NCBI GenBank assembly: GCA_045642965.1
Contig: JAZUJX010000046.1
Span: 1-20,299, forward strand
DNA: 20,299 nucleotides
Reading direction: 5' to 3'
DNA from: Equadaptatus sp045642965
Lineage (GTDB): Bacteria > Synergistota > Synergistia > Synergistales > Synergistaceae
Shown: in pieces, positions 12,837 through 19,692 of the stretch
Numbering within the stretch: the stretch's first letter is position 1
Layout of the letters: the number at the start of each line of letters is the position of its first letter
Position numbers and translations under genes: made by a program
Notes under the pieces: model-generated
Databases searched by the model: none
What the model saw: only the letters and a program-made list of their open reading frames with translations
What the model was told of the DNA's origin: nothing

Positions 12837-13592
12837 CTATTCCCGAATTTCAGCTGTATCTTCTTTTGTTGCCCATTTGGCAAGATCTATGCCAAACAGA
12901 CCTGTTGCAATGTATATAAGCGAAACAACGATAAAGCCTCTGAAACGCAGAAAGAAGAAAATAGCCGCTATCAAAGCGATAACGGAATAGAAACGTCCTT
13001 TTATCACGTTTCCGCTGTGCATTTTTTTCGCGTTGCAGTAGGGTACGGAACTGACCATAAGCACGCCGACAAAAAACATTCCGAACATCACAACCAGCGG
13101 CGAAAGCTGAAAGCGCGCAAGCACAAGCGAGGCAAGCGTCAAACCGCCGGCAGGTATAGGCAGCCCCTGAAAAGGCCCCGCAGGAACATGGCATACGTTG
13201 AAGCGGGCAAGGCGGAGAATTCCGCAAAGCGTGAAAAACGCTGCTGCTATAATTCCGAGAGAATCTGCAGAACCGCCGAGATAGGTTGAATTTATGCCTG
13301 TGTTGGAAAGATATGCGGAATAAACAAGAATTGCAGGTGCCGCCCCGAAGCTGAGGGCGTCGGCAAGACTGTCAAGCTGCTCTCCGAAAGCGCTGCTCCC
13401 GTTCAGTTTGCGGGCTACTCTTCCGTCCATAACGTCAAAGAAAACAGCGAAAAATATCAGCAAAGCGGCCGCGTTAAATCTGCAGTGCAGCGTCATGACA
13501 AGAGATGCAATGCCGCAGAAAACACTCCCGCTTGTAATCATGTTCGGTATAACAACGTTTACCGGAATTTTCCCGTTACTCTGTTCTTTCAA
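12837..13592 (-). CDS. pssA: CDP-diacylglycerol-serine phosphatidyltransferase
   Basis: A 251-residue membrane enzyme joining CDP-diacylglycerol and serine to make phosphatidylserine. The CDP-alcohol phosphotransferase motif is complete: Asp53, Asp56, Gly57, Ala60, Arg61, Gly70, Asp74, Asp78 in the D-x2-D-G-x2-A-R-x8-G-x3-D-x3-D spacing. Several hydrophobic helices follow, as usual for the integral-membrane type. The start is TTG at 13592, with AGGGGTG seven bases upstream. It overlaps the end of psd by 17 bases, and no ATG fits without losing the first helix. Its product is the substrate of the protein encoded by the preceding gene. Confidence 0.94.
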   Translation of the reverse strand: MKEQSNGKIPVNVVIPNMITSGSVFCGIASLVMTLHCRFNAAALLIFFAVFFDVMDGRVARKLNGSSAFGEQLDSLADALSFGAAPAILVYSAYLSNTGINSTYLGGSADSLGIIAAAFFTLCGILRLARFNVCHVPAGPFQGLPIPAGGLTLASLVLARFQLSPLVVMFGMFFVGVLMVSSVPYCNAKKMHSGNVIKGRFYSVIALIAAIFFFLRFRGFIVVSLIYIATGLFGIDLAKWATKEDTAEIRE

Positions 13593-14205
13593 TTCTTTTC
13601 ACCCCTATTACAGTCTGCCCTGCCTTTACGCGGTCACCCGTGTTGATAACCGGCCGTATTGAAGCAGGCAGATAAAGGTCAACCTTTGAGCCGAGTTTAA
13701 TCATTCCGTAGCGTTCACCGCATCCGTATTCGTCACCTATCGCAACGTCTTTGGTAATGCGGCGCGCCATAATGCCTGCTATTTGGCAGAGAAGGAAACG
13801 TCCGTCCTCAGATCTTGCTCCGACGTAAAATCTTTCGTTCACGTCGCTTGCTTTAGGTGCAAACGCCACCTTCTTTTTTCCGGGCATGTATCTTACGTAT
13901 TCAACTGTTCCCGTGAACGGGAAACGGTTGACGTGAACATCCCAGCCGTTCATAAAAATGCCTATTTTAACAGCTTTGCCCAGATATTCGTGCTCCGTGT
14001 CAATAATTTCGACAACCTTGCCGTCAGCCGGCGAGAGCCAGCCTTCTCCTTCCGGCTCCCTGTCAGGGTCGCGAAAGAAGTAGATAAAAAAGGCAAGCGG
14101 GAAAAACAGAAGGCACGCCAGGCATTTTGACGTGAAGCAGGCAGCGGCAAAAACAAAGCCGAATACGCCTACCTCAAACCATCCATAGCGCGAGATTTTA
14201 AACAA
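13576..14205 (-). CDS. psd: Phosphatidylserine decarboxylase
   Basis: A 209-residue pyruvoyl-dependent decarboxylase converting phosphatidylserine to phosphatidylethanolamine at the membrane. One or two hydrophobic segments (about residues 10-44) anchor it. Asp61 (SPADGKV) and His91 (DVHVNRFP) match the self-processing triad, and the cleavage site is Gly172-Ser173 in MIKLGSKVDL, where Ser becomes the pyruvoyl group. Short length and the GSK context fit the compact psd-A type, not the E. coli type. The start is TTG at 14205. The strong AGAGGAGG ribosome site lies inside the last codons of gyrA, so translation depends on or follows gyrA. Overlaps pssA by 17 bases. Confidence 0.95.
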   Translation of the reverse strand: MFKISRYGWFEVGVFGFVFAAACFTSKCLACLLFFPLAFFIYFFRDPDREPEGEGWLSPADGKVVEIIDTEHEYLGKAVKIGIFMNGWDVHVNRFPFTGTVEYVRYMPGKKKVAFAPKASDVNERFYVGARSEDGRFLLCQIAGIMARRITKDVAIGDEYGCGERYGMIKLGSKVDLYLPASIRPVINTGDRVKAGQTVIGVKRIERTE

Positions 14206-14208
14206 GCG

Positions 14209-16662
14209 CTAATCCTCCTCTACTTCGCGGACTATGCTGATGTCCGCAATAGTATCGCCTTCGTCAAGCCGCGCTACGGTATAGCCTGTTGCAGTGCGGC
14301 TGAGGATTGAAATCTGTTTCACCGGTATGCGGACAATGCGTCCGTTTGCCGATATAATGATTATCTCTTCTTCGTCGTCAACACCCCATGCGCCGATAAG
14401 GTCTCCGGTTTTTGCGGTCAGCTTCATTGAACGCACTCCGTAGCCTCCGCGATGATGCGTGGTAAACTCTGAATATTCCGTGCGTTTTCCTATTCCTTTG
14501 GCGGAAATGAAAAGCACCTGATAGCCCTCCGTAACAACGTCGCAGCCGACAACAGTATCGCCGTCGTCAAGGCGTATGCCTTTAACGCCCTGCGCCTGCC
14601 TGCCGAGCGGGCGGAATTCGTCTTCGGGAACGCGTATCGTCTGCCCCTTTGCCGTTGTAAACAGCAGTTCGTCATTTCCGTGCGTAACGCGTATTCTTGC
14701 AATGTTGTCGCCTTCGGTGAGTCCGAGCACACGTCTGCCTGCCCTCGTAAGTCCGTCAAGTTCCTCTACAGGCAGTCTCTTGGCTATGCCGTTTTTCGTA
14801 ACGAAGAAAATATACTTCGCGTCGTTTGCGTCCTTGTCTTTAATGGCAACAACCTTCTCGTCCTGTTCAAGCTGCACAAGCGTTGAAATCAGTTTGCCTT
14901 TTCCTGTCTTCGGCTGCGGAATCATATAACCTTTCATTCCGTAGACCTTGCCCTTGTCCGTAAAGAGGAAAAGCTGGCGGTGCGTAGTGGTCGTTTCGAG
15001 AATTGAAATCTCGTCTTCAGCTTTTGTAGCAACACCCTTTACGCCTTTTCCGCCGCGTCCCTGTACGCGGTAGTCGGCAAGCGGCATTCTTCTCACGTAG
15101 CCGTCGCGGCTGAGGGCGATAACGATATCCTCCTCAGGAATCAGATCTTCGTCGTTTACCTCTTCAAGACCGCCGTCTTCAATATCCGTACGGCGCTTGT
15201 CCCCGTACTGTTCCTTAATCTCAACAAGCTCGCTCTTGACCACAGAGTCAAGCACGAAACTGCTGCCGAGAATATCCCTGTAACGTGCAATGTCAGCCTG
15301 CAGCTGTTTCATTTCCATATCAAGCTTGTTTCTTTCAAGTCCGGTAAGTCTGTGCAGCTTCATGTCAAGAATTGCCTGTGCCTGAATTTCGGTAAAGCCG
15401 AGATTGGCAACAAGGGCATTTCTTGCAGTAACCGCATTTTCTGAAGATTTAATCGTGCGTATGACTTCGTCGATTATGTCAAGCGCCTTAAGAAGACCTT
15501 CGACAATGTGAGCGCGTTCCTCAGCCTTGCGCAGACGGAATTCGGTGCGGCGGCGTACAACCTCGCGGCGGTGGTTAAGGAATATTCCGACCATCTCTTT
15601 GAGATTGAGTTCGCGCGTCTGACCGTCAAGAATGGCAAGGTTTATAACGCCGAAAGTCGTCTGAAGCTGAGTGCGGTTGTAAAGCTGGCGGAGCACAAGA
15701 TTGGGATCCGCGTCAGCCTTCGTGTCTATAACGATGCGCATACCTTCGCGGTCAGACTCGTCGCGCAGATCTGAAACACCGTCAATCTGCCCTGCCTGAA
15801 CACACTTCGCAATCGTTTCAATAAACGTCGTTTTATTTACTGCATAAGGAATCTCCGTGATAACGATAGAATTCCTGCCGCGGTTTCCTTCAACAATCTC
15901 CGCGCGGCCTCTCAGAATTATCTTGCCCCTGCCCGTTCTGTAGGCGTCCATAATACCGTCTCTGCCCATGATAATGCCGCCTGTCGGGAAATCAGGCCCC
16001 GGCATAAGCTTCACAAGCTCCGAAAGCTCAGCTTCAGGGTTTGAAAGCAGTGTGCAGCACACGTCAACGGCTTCGCTGAGATTGTGCGGCGGCATATTAG
16101 TAGCCATACCAACGGCTATGCCTGTGGTGCCGTTCACAAGCAGGTTGGGAATACGGGAAGGAAGAACCGCAGGCTCCATAAGAGATTCGTCAAAGTTCGG
16201 CATCCAGTCAACAGTTTCCTCGTTGATGTCTGCCAGCATTTCTTCACCCAGCAGCTGAAGCTTGGCTTCGGTGTAACGCATTGCCGCAGGGGGGTCTCCG
16301 TCTATTGAACCAAAGTTGCCCTGACCTTCAACAAGCGGATAGCGCAGGTTAAAATCCTGTGCAAGTCTCGCCATGGTATCGTAAATTGAAGCGTCGCCGT
16401 GCGGGTGATATTTACCCATCGTGTCGCCGACGATACGCGCCGATTTCTTTGTCTGCTGATTGTGGCGCACACCGAGCTCAAGCATATCCCAAAGCACGCG
16501 GCGCTGAACAGGTTTCAGCCCGTCGCGGGCGTCAGGAATGGCGCGTCCGACAATAACCGACATGGCGTAATTGATATAGCTGGTCTTAATCTCATCTTCA
16601 ATAGGAAGCGCAGAAACTCTGCCTATTTCAAAAAGATTTGCCTGCTTTGAACCGTTATCCAT
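14209..16662 (-). CDS. gyrA: DNA gyrase subunit A
   Basis: An 817-residue type IIA topoisomerase breakage-reunion subunit. Catalytic Tyr130 is in AAMRYTEAKL. The quinolone-resistance region KSARIVGDTMGKYHPHGD continues with Ala91, Ser92 and Asp95, so the position of E. coli Ser83 is Ala. The C-terminal domain is a set of beta-pinwheel repeats, and a GyrA box (QGRGGKG, near residue 535) marks it as gyrase and not topoisomerase IV ParC. Full length, ending in an acidic tail (VREVEED). ATG at 16662 has GGAGG seven bases upstream. It is the first gene of a packed unit with psd, pssA, iorA and iorB, an odd partner set. Confidence 0.97.
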   Translation of the reverse strand: MDNGSKQANLFEIGRVSALPIEDEIKTSYINYAMSVIVGRAIPDARDGLKPVQRRVLWDMLELGVRHNQQTKKSARIVGDTMGKYHPHGDASIYDTMARLAQDFNLRYPLVEGQGNFGSIDGDPPAAMRYTEAKLQLLGEEMLADINEETVDWMPNFDESLMEPAVLPSRIPNLLVNGTTGIAVGMATNMPPHNLSEAVDVCCTLLSNPEAELSELVKLMPGPDFPTGGIIMGRDGIMDAYRTGRGKIILRGRAEIVEGNRGRNSIVITEIPYAVNKTTFIETIAKCVQAGQIDGVSDLRDESDREGMRIVIDTKADADPNLVLRQLYNRTQLQTTFGVINLAILDGQTRELNLKEMVGIFLNHRREVVRRRTEFRLRKAEERAHIVEGLLKALDIIDEVIRTIKSSENAVTARNALVANLGFTEIQAQAILDMKLHRLTGLERNKLDMEMKQLQADIARYRDILGSSFVLDSVVKSELVEIKEQYGDKRRTDIEDGGLEEVNDEDLIPEEDIVIALSRDGYVRRMPLADYRVQGRGGKGVKGVATKAEDEISILETTTTHRQLFLFTDKGKVYGMKGYMIPQPKTGKGKLISTLVQLEQDEKVVAIKDKDANDAKYIFFVTKNGIAKRLPVEELDGLTRAGRRVLGLTEGDNIARIRVTHGNDELLFTTAKGQTIRVPEDEFRPLGRQAQGVKGIRLDDGDTVVGCDVVTEGYQVLFISAKGIGKRTEYSEFTTHHRGGYGVRSMKLTAKTGDLIGAWGVDDEEEIIIISANGRIVRIPVKQISILSRTATGYTVARLDEGDTIADISIVREVEED

Positions 16663-16734
16663 TTCAAAACCTCCGTAAAACCTGAGGAATCAGCCGAAAT
16701 TGCAACTGAAATTCCCTTCCTGTCTAACTATGCA

Positions 16735-16743
16735 ATTATAACA
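16735..16743 (-). promoter_or_regulatory. gyrA extended -10 promoter
   Basis: On the minus strand TGTTATAAT gives a perfect -10 box (16735-16740) with the TGn extension. It lies about 73 bases before the gyrA start. The -35 region is a weak match, which is usual for extended -10 promoters. It probably drives gyrA and the four genes behind it. Confidence 0.7.
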
Positions 16744-16793
16744 TTTTTGGCGCTGAAAATCCAGTTAAATCATATAATCAGGCTGTAAAAAAA

Positions 16794-16834
16794 CGCAAAC
16801 AAAAACGGCCGCGGAACAGTTAATTTCCCGGCCG
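16794..16834 (-). terminator. Terminator after nitroreductase gene
   Basis: On the minus strand CGGCCG pairs with CGGCCG (16829-16834 with 16806-16811), GGAA/TTCC continues inside past a bulged G, and TTTTTGTTTG follows. It ends the regulator-nitroreductase unit before the gyrA promoter. Confidence 0.8.
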
Positions 16835-16861
16835 ATGTATTATCTTCCGCTTTGCTTCGGA

Positions 16862-17377
16862 TTACCATCTGTTGAGATGTATTCTGGCTTCGTTTATTTC
16901 CCCGTGAGGTTCTTTTTCTTCGTCCGGCCAGCCTATAGCGGCAAGGCCGACTATGCGAATTTCAGCAGGAACTTTAAGAATTTCGCGCACCTTGTCTTCC
17001 CTGTCTTCGCGGGCAAGTATGCCGAGCCAGACTGAGCCGAGTCCCAATGATTTTGCGGCAACAAGGATATTTTCCATTGCCGCTGAGGCGTCTTCTTCCC
17101 AAAGAACAAGTTCTTCGGTACCCCGCTTTGTTTCGGAACAGACCGCTATGCAGAGCGGAGCCTGGTACAGCATTTTGCCGTACTGCAGATTGTCGGCAAG
17201 CGTATCCAGTGTTTTTCTGTCTTCTACAACGATAAAATCAGTACCCCGCTGGTTTTTTGCCGACGGAGCGGCAAAAGCCGCTTCAAGCAGCAGTTTTTTG
17301 CTGTCGTCCGAGACTTTTCCCTGAGTGAATTTGCGTATGCTTCTGCGTCCGAGTATTGCTTTTAAGGTTTCGTTCAT
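16862..17377 (-). CDS. Nitroreductase-family flavoprotein
   Basis: A 171-residue FMN-dependent oxidoreductase fold. GRRSIRKF (10-17) supplies the phosphate-binding arginines and serine, APSAKNQ (about 37-43) the isoalloxazine contact, and GLGSVWLG and LAAIGWP the conserved second half. The small size is typical of single-domain members, which act as dimers using NAD(P)H. The substrate (nitro compound, quinone or flavin) cannot be told from sequence. ATG at 17377 has GGAGG eight bases upstream, and the gene starts 15 bases after the Lrp-family regulator stop, so the pair is probably one unit and the regulator may control it. Confidence 0.9.
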   Translation of the reverse strand: MNETLKAILGRRSIRKFTQGKVSDDSKKLLLEAAFAAPSAKNQRGTDFIVVEDRKTLDTLADNLQYGKMLYQAPLCIAVCSETKRGTEELVLWEEDASAAMENILVAAKSLGLGSVWLGILAREDREDKVREILKVPAEIRIVGLAAIGWPDEEKEPHGEINEARIHLNRW

Positions 17378-17392
17378 TGTTCTGCCTCCGTT

Positions 17393-17854
17393 TTATGCCG
17401 GCACGATTGCTCTGCCGCTTATTGGTGAAGAAAGCGCGATTGAGGTTGTGGATATGCCGCAGTCGGCAAATTTTGTGACTATAGTTTCAAGTTCGGATAC
17501 GGATTTGACCACGACTTTAAGCATCACTCCGTCGCTGCCTGTCAGATGATGACACTCAAGCACCTCTGGAAGCGCACGGGCAATGTCGTCTGCCTTTGCA
17601 AGATAGGCTGCGGAGGAATTGAGGCGTATAAATGCCATAACCGAATAACCCACCTTCAACGGGTCAACAACAGCCCTGTATCCTGTGATCATCCCGGCGT
17701 TTTCAAGCTTTCTGACTCTGTCTGCAACAGCAGGTGAAGAAAGTCCCGTCCTGCGCGCAAGTTCATTGTATGAAACCCTTGCGTCTTCCTGCAGGATTTT
17801 AATGATTTCCTTTCCCTTTTCGTCCAAAAGTCTGCCGCTGTTCAAGTTAAGCAC
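17393..17854 (-). CDS. Lrp/AsnC-family transcriptional regulator
   Basis: A 153-residue regulator. The N-terminal winged helix-turn-helix has the family pattern: LDEKGKEIIKILQEDARVSYNELA in pieces (about 10-34), then RTGLSSPAVADRVRKLENAGMITGY (about 35-59). The C-terminal RAM domain (about 70-150) has the ligand-binding GSDGVMLKVVV segment, so the effector is probably an amino acid. The start is ambiguous: GTG at 17854 gives this length but has its purine tract almost touching, while TTG at 17845, with AAGG eight bases upstream, would remove three residues. It is divergent from the DNA glycosylase gene and may regulate itself, the nitroreductase, or both. Confidence 0.92.
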   Translation of the reverse strand: MLNLNSGRLLDEKGKEIIKILQEDARVSYNELARRTGLSSPAVADRVRKLENAGMITGYRAVVDPLKVGYSVMAFIRLNSSAAYLAKADDIARALPEVLECHHLTGSDGVMLKVVVKSVSELETIVTKFADCGISTTSIALSSPISGRAIVPA

Positions 17855-17885
17855 CTTCCCTTATTTTTTACTGCTTTCCGTGTAT

Positions 17886-17914
17886 ATTTTAACCGCATAT
17901 TTTAAAAATGGAAA
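17886..17914 (-). promoter_or_regulatory. Promoter of the Lrp-family gene
   Basis: On the minus strand TTTCCA (17909-17914) and TAAAAT (17886-17891) are separated by exactly 17 bases. Just upstream, GAAA-gta-TTTC-g-GAAA (17911-17927) forms small inverted repeats overlapping the -35 box that could be an autoregulatory site. Confidence 0.45.
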
Positions 17915-17965
17915 GTATTTCGGAAATTTATGTAAAAAACAAAAATAAAATCCTGCATGGCAAAA

Positions 17966-17974
17966 TGCTATAAT
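17966..17974 (+). promoter_or_regulatory. Extended -10 promoter of DNA glycosylase gene
   Basis: TGCTATAAT on the plus strand is a perfect extended -10 box, 23 bases before the glycosylase start. The -35 position is A/T-rich and without a clear match. Confidence 0.65.
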
Positions 17975-17997
17975 AAGGCGGAAAGAAGGCGAAGCTT

Positions 17998-18495
17998 ATG
18001 GAAAACAGTTTTGGACCCGTTGTTGACGACAGCTGCACAATACTTGTACTCGGTTCCCTGCCGAGCATTCAGTCGCTCGGCAGACAGCAGTATTACGGGA
18101 ATCCTCACAACCGTTTCTGGTATTACCTTTTTTCCGCCTTTAACGAAATACTGACTGAAAATTATGAAGAACGCAAGCAAACGGCATTAAGGCACCAAGT
18201 TGCGATATGGGACGTAGTCAAATGCGCAGAGCGCAAAGGAAGCGCTGACAGTGCAATCAGAAACGCGCTGCCGAACGATATACCGTCCCTGCTTGCAAAA
18301 TACAGGAATATCCGGAAAATAATCTTTAACGGCAGTTTTGCATATCAAAGCTACGTCAGATTTTTCGGTACGCCTCCGATTCCTTTCGAAAAACTGCTTT
18401 CAACTTCTCCTGCCTGCGCCGGAAGGGACAACGAAAAGCGCGACGCATGGCATAAAGCGCTTCGCAGCTTTGAAATCACGGACAATCAGGATTAA
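17998..18495 (+). CDS. UDG-superfamily DNA-deoxyinosine glycosylase
   Basis: A 165-residue DNA glycosylase of the uracil-DNA glycosylase superfamily, most like family 6, which removes hypoxanthine (deaminated adenine) from DNA. Motif 1 is GSLPSIQSLGRQQYYG followed by NPHNRFW (about 19-41), carrying the candidate catalytic Asn. WDVVKCAERKGSADSAIRN is the characteristic middle segment, and motif 2 is LLSTSPACAGR (about 133-143). Length fits the family. ATG at 17998 has GAAGG eight bases upstream. It is a single-gene unit ending in a strong terminator. Substrate preference is taken from the family and could include uracil. Confidence 0.85.
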   Translation: MENSFGPVVDDSCTILVLGSLPSIQSLGRQQYYGNPHNRFWYYLFSAFNEILTENYEERKQTALRHQVAIWDVVKCAERKGSADSAIRNALPNDIPSLLAKYRNIRKIIFNGSFAYQSYVRFFGTPPIPFEKLLSTSPACAGRDNEKRDAWHKALRSFEITDNQD

Positions 18496-18500
18496 AAATA

Positions 18501-18534
18501 AAAAGCACTCCGCCGGGCGGAGTGCTTTTATTTT
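18501..18534. terminator. Bidirectional intrinsic terminator
   Basis: A 13-pair perfect stem, AAAAGCACTCCGC with GCGGAGTGCTTTT, loop CGG (18501-18529), with ATTTTG on the plus side and TATTTTTAAT on the minus side. It lies between the converging DNA glycosylase and ompH genes. Confidence 0.92.
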
Positions 18535-18542
18535 GTTTAGTT

Positions 18543-18938
18543 CTATTTTTTCATTTCGGCAATAACGTCCTGAGTAATATCAACTCCGCCGTAAAGAACA
18601 GTCAAAGAACTGTGAACCATTCCGAGTTTTTTGGCTTTTGCGACTTTTGCAATGGCTGTATTGACGTCATTCATGACCGGTTCCATAAGCTTGCGTTCTT
18701 CAGTGGCAAGCTGTTTCTGAGCCTCCATAATAAGGTTCTGCTGTTTTGTCTTGTCTTTTTCGGCACGGATTTCTTTGTCTTTCTGCTGCGCAAGCGTTGC
18801 AAGCTGCTGACGTGCCTGTGCAAATTTCGGATAGTTCGCTAGAACCGCATCGGGATTGACAATCCCGTCAACGGCGAATGCCGCTGATACACTGAATACG
18901 ACAAAAAATGCTGCAAGGATAAGTACGCTTTTTTTCAT
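18543..18938 (-). CDS. OmpH/Skp-family periplasmic chaperone
   Basis: A 131-residue periplasmic protein of the OmpH/Skp family, trimeric chaperones that hold unfolded outer-membrane proteins for the BAM complex. A signal peptide ends in AFA at about residue 22. VNPDAVLANYPKFAQA matches the family start, a long Lys/Glu/Gln-rich helical arm (about 40-95) forms the tentacle-like coiled coil, and YGGVDITQDVIAEMKK is the conserved C terminus. A longer frame begins at 19013, but ATG 18938 has AAGGAGTG seven bases upstream and is followed directly by the signal peptide. It has its own promoter. Unlike in many diderms, it is not next to bamA or lpxD here. A plausible client is the adhesin of this window. 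Confidence 0.9.
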   Translation of the reverse strand: MKKSVLILAAFFVVFSVSAAFAVDGIVNPDAVLANYPKFAQARQQLATLAQQKDKEIRAEKDKTKQQNLIMEAQKQLATEERKLMEPVMNDVNTAIAKVAKAKKLGMVHSSLTVLYGGVDITQDVIAEMKK

Positions 18939-18960
18939 GGTGAAACACTCCTTATGTTTA

Positions 18961-19026
18961 GTAATACCGGTTTCTTCACAGGGGATTATAGTCCCTGACC
19001 GATAATTGGGCAACCGGTAAAATTAC
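18961..19026 (-). promoter_or_regulatory. ompH promoter inside nested inverted repeats
   Basis: On the minus strand TTGCCC (19008-19013) and TATAAT (18985-18990) are exactly 17 bases apart, a good sigma-70-type promoter about 50 bases before the start. Arms CAGGG/CCCTG (18979-18983, 18993-18997) flank the -10 box. Outside them GTAAT and ACCGGTT (18961-18972) are mirrored by AACCGGT and ATTAC (19012-19026). Confidence 0.7.
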
Positions 19027-19030
19027 TGAT

Positions 19031-19450
19031 TTATTCCCAGTTGTTAAGATCCTTTGCGTTTCCTTCGCCGCCTTCGGCGCCGTCAGAACCGTAGGAGATT
19101 ATGTCAAAATCGCCGTGCTGTCCGGGACAGATGTAAATAAATTCTCTTCCCCACGCATCCTTAGGCACTTTTTTCATATAGCCGCCCTGTTTGTAGTTCA
19201 TTGGTTCAGGAGGCAGAGTCGGTGCTTTTACAAGCGCCGACAGGCCTTGTTCCGTCGTCGGGAAAAATCCGTTGTCAAGCTGGAAGAGTCCGAGCACCTG
19301 TTCAAGCTGCGAAATCTGAATTTTTGTCGTTTTAATTTTCGCTTCGTCGCTCTGTCCGATCAGACGGGGACCTACAAGTGCTGAGAGCATACCGATAATA
19401 ACAACGACGATCATAATTTCGATCAGCGTGAAACCTGCATGTCTTTTCAT
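19031..19450 (-). CDS. gspG: Type II secretion major pseudopilin GspG
   Basis: A 139-residue major pseudopilin that builds the pseudopilus pushing folded substrates through the outer-membrane secretin. The prepilin signal is short and classic, MKRHAG then FTLIE, cut by prepilin peptidase before Phe7 with Glu at +5. The next 20 residues are hydrophobic. The C-terminal region has the GspG-specific TTEQGLSAL, YGSDGAEGGEG and final NNWE segments, including acidic residues of the calcium site. An ATG at 19468 would add six residues, but the ribosome site GGAGG lies inside that extension seven bases before ATG 19450, so 19450 is the start. It follows gspF across a 242-base gap filled with repeats. 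Confidence 0.95.
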   Translation of the reverse strand: MKRHAGFTLIEIMIVVVIIGMLSALVGPRLIGQSDEAKIKTTKIQISQLEQVLGLFQLDNGFFPTTEQGLSALVKAPTLPPEPMNYKQGGYMKKVPKDAWGREFIYICPGQHGDFDIISYGSDGAEGGEGNAKDLNNWE

Positions 19451-19548
19451 AAAAATACCTCCGTTCAAAGATAATTACAAATTACCAAAATGCAATGAAT
19501 AATGCAGAATAAATAATGAAGAATTAAAAACCGTCAAAGGCTCACTTA
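19451..19548. other. AT-rich part of the gspF-gspG gap
   Basis: Gene-free, rich in A and T, with variants of AATGAATAATGCAGAATAAATAATGAAG. No promoter or terminator with good boxes was found, so whether gspG is transcribed with gspF is open. Confidence 0.4.
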
Positions 19549-19674
19549 GCACTTAGTTAGCTGTAAGCTGTAAGCGTTAAGCTTTAAGCTTTAGAACCTT
19601 TAAGGCTTTTAGCTTTTAGCTTTTAGCTTTTAGCTTTTAGCTTTTAGCTTCAGGCTTATAGCTTGCAGCTTGCA
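19549..19674. repeat. Heptanucleotide repeat array between gspF and gspG
   Basis: Strict 7-nt period over most of the segment. GCACTTA is at 19549-19555. Then come GCTGTAA twice, GCGTTAA, GCTTTAA, GCTTTAG (19560-19594), a 10-base interruption, six perfect GCTTTTA units (19605-19646), and GCTTCAG, GCTTATA, GCTTGCA twice (19647-19674). Every unit starts with GC. The centre is perfect and the edges are diverged, as expected of an array that expands in its middle. Confidence 0.85.
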
Positions 19675-19692
19675 GCTCATTCTTCATTATAT

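Noticed and set aside
19605..19653. Regular repeats considered as a CRISPR array
   Set aside because: The units are 7 nt and directly adjacent, with no unique spacers and no cas genes nearby.
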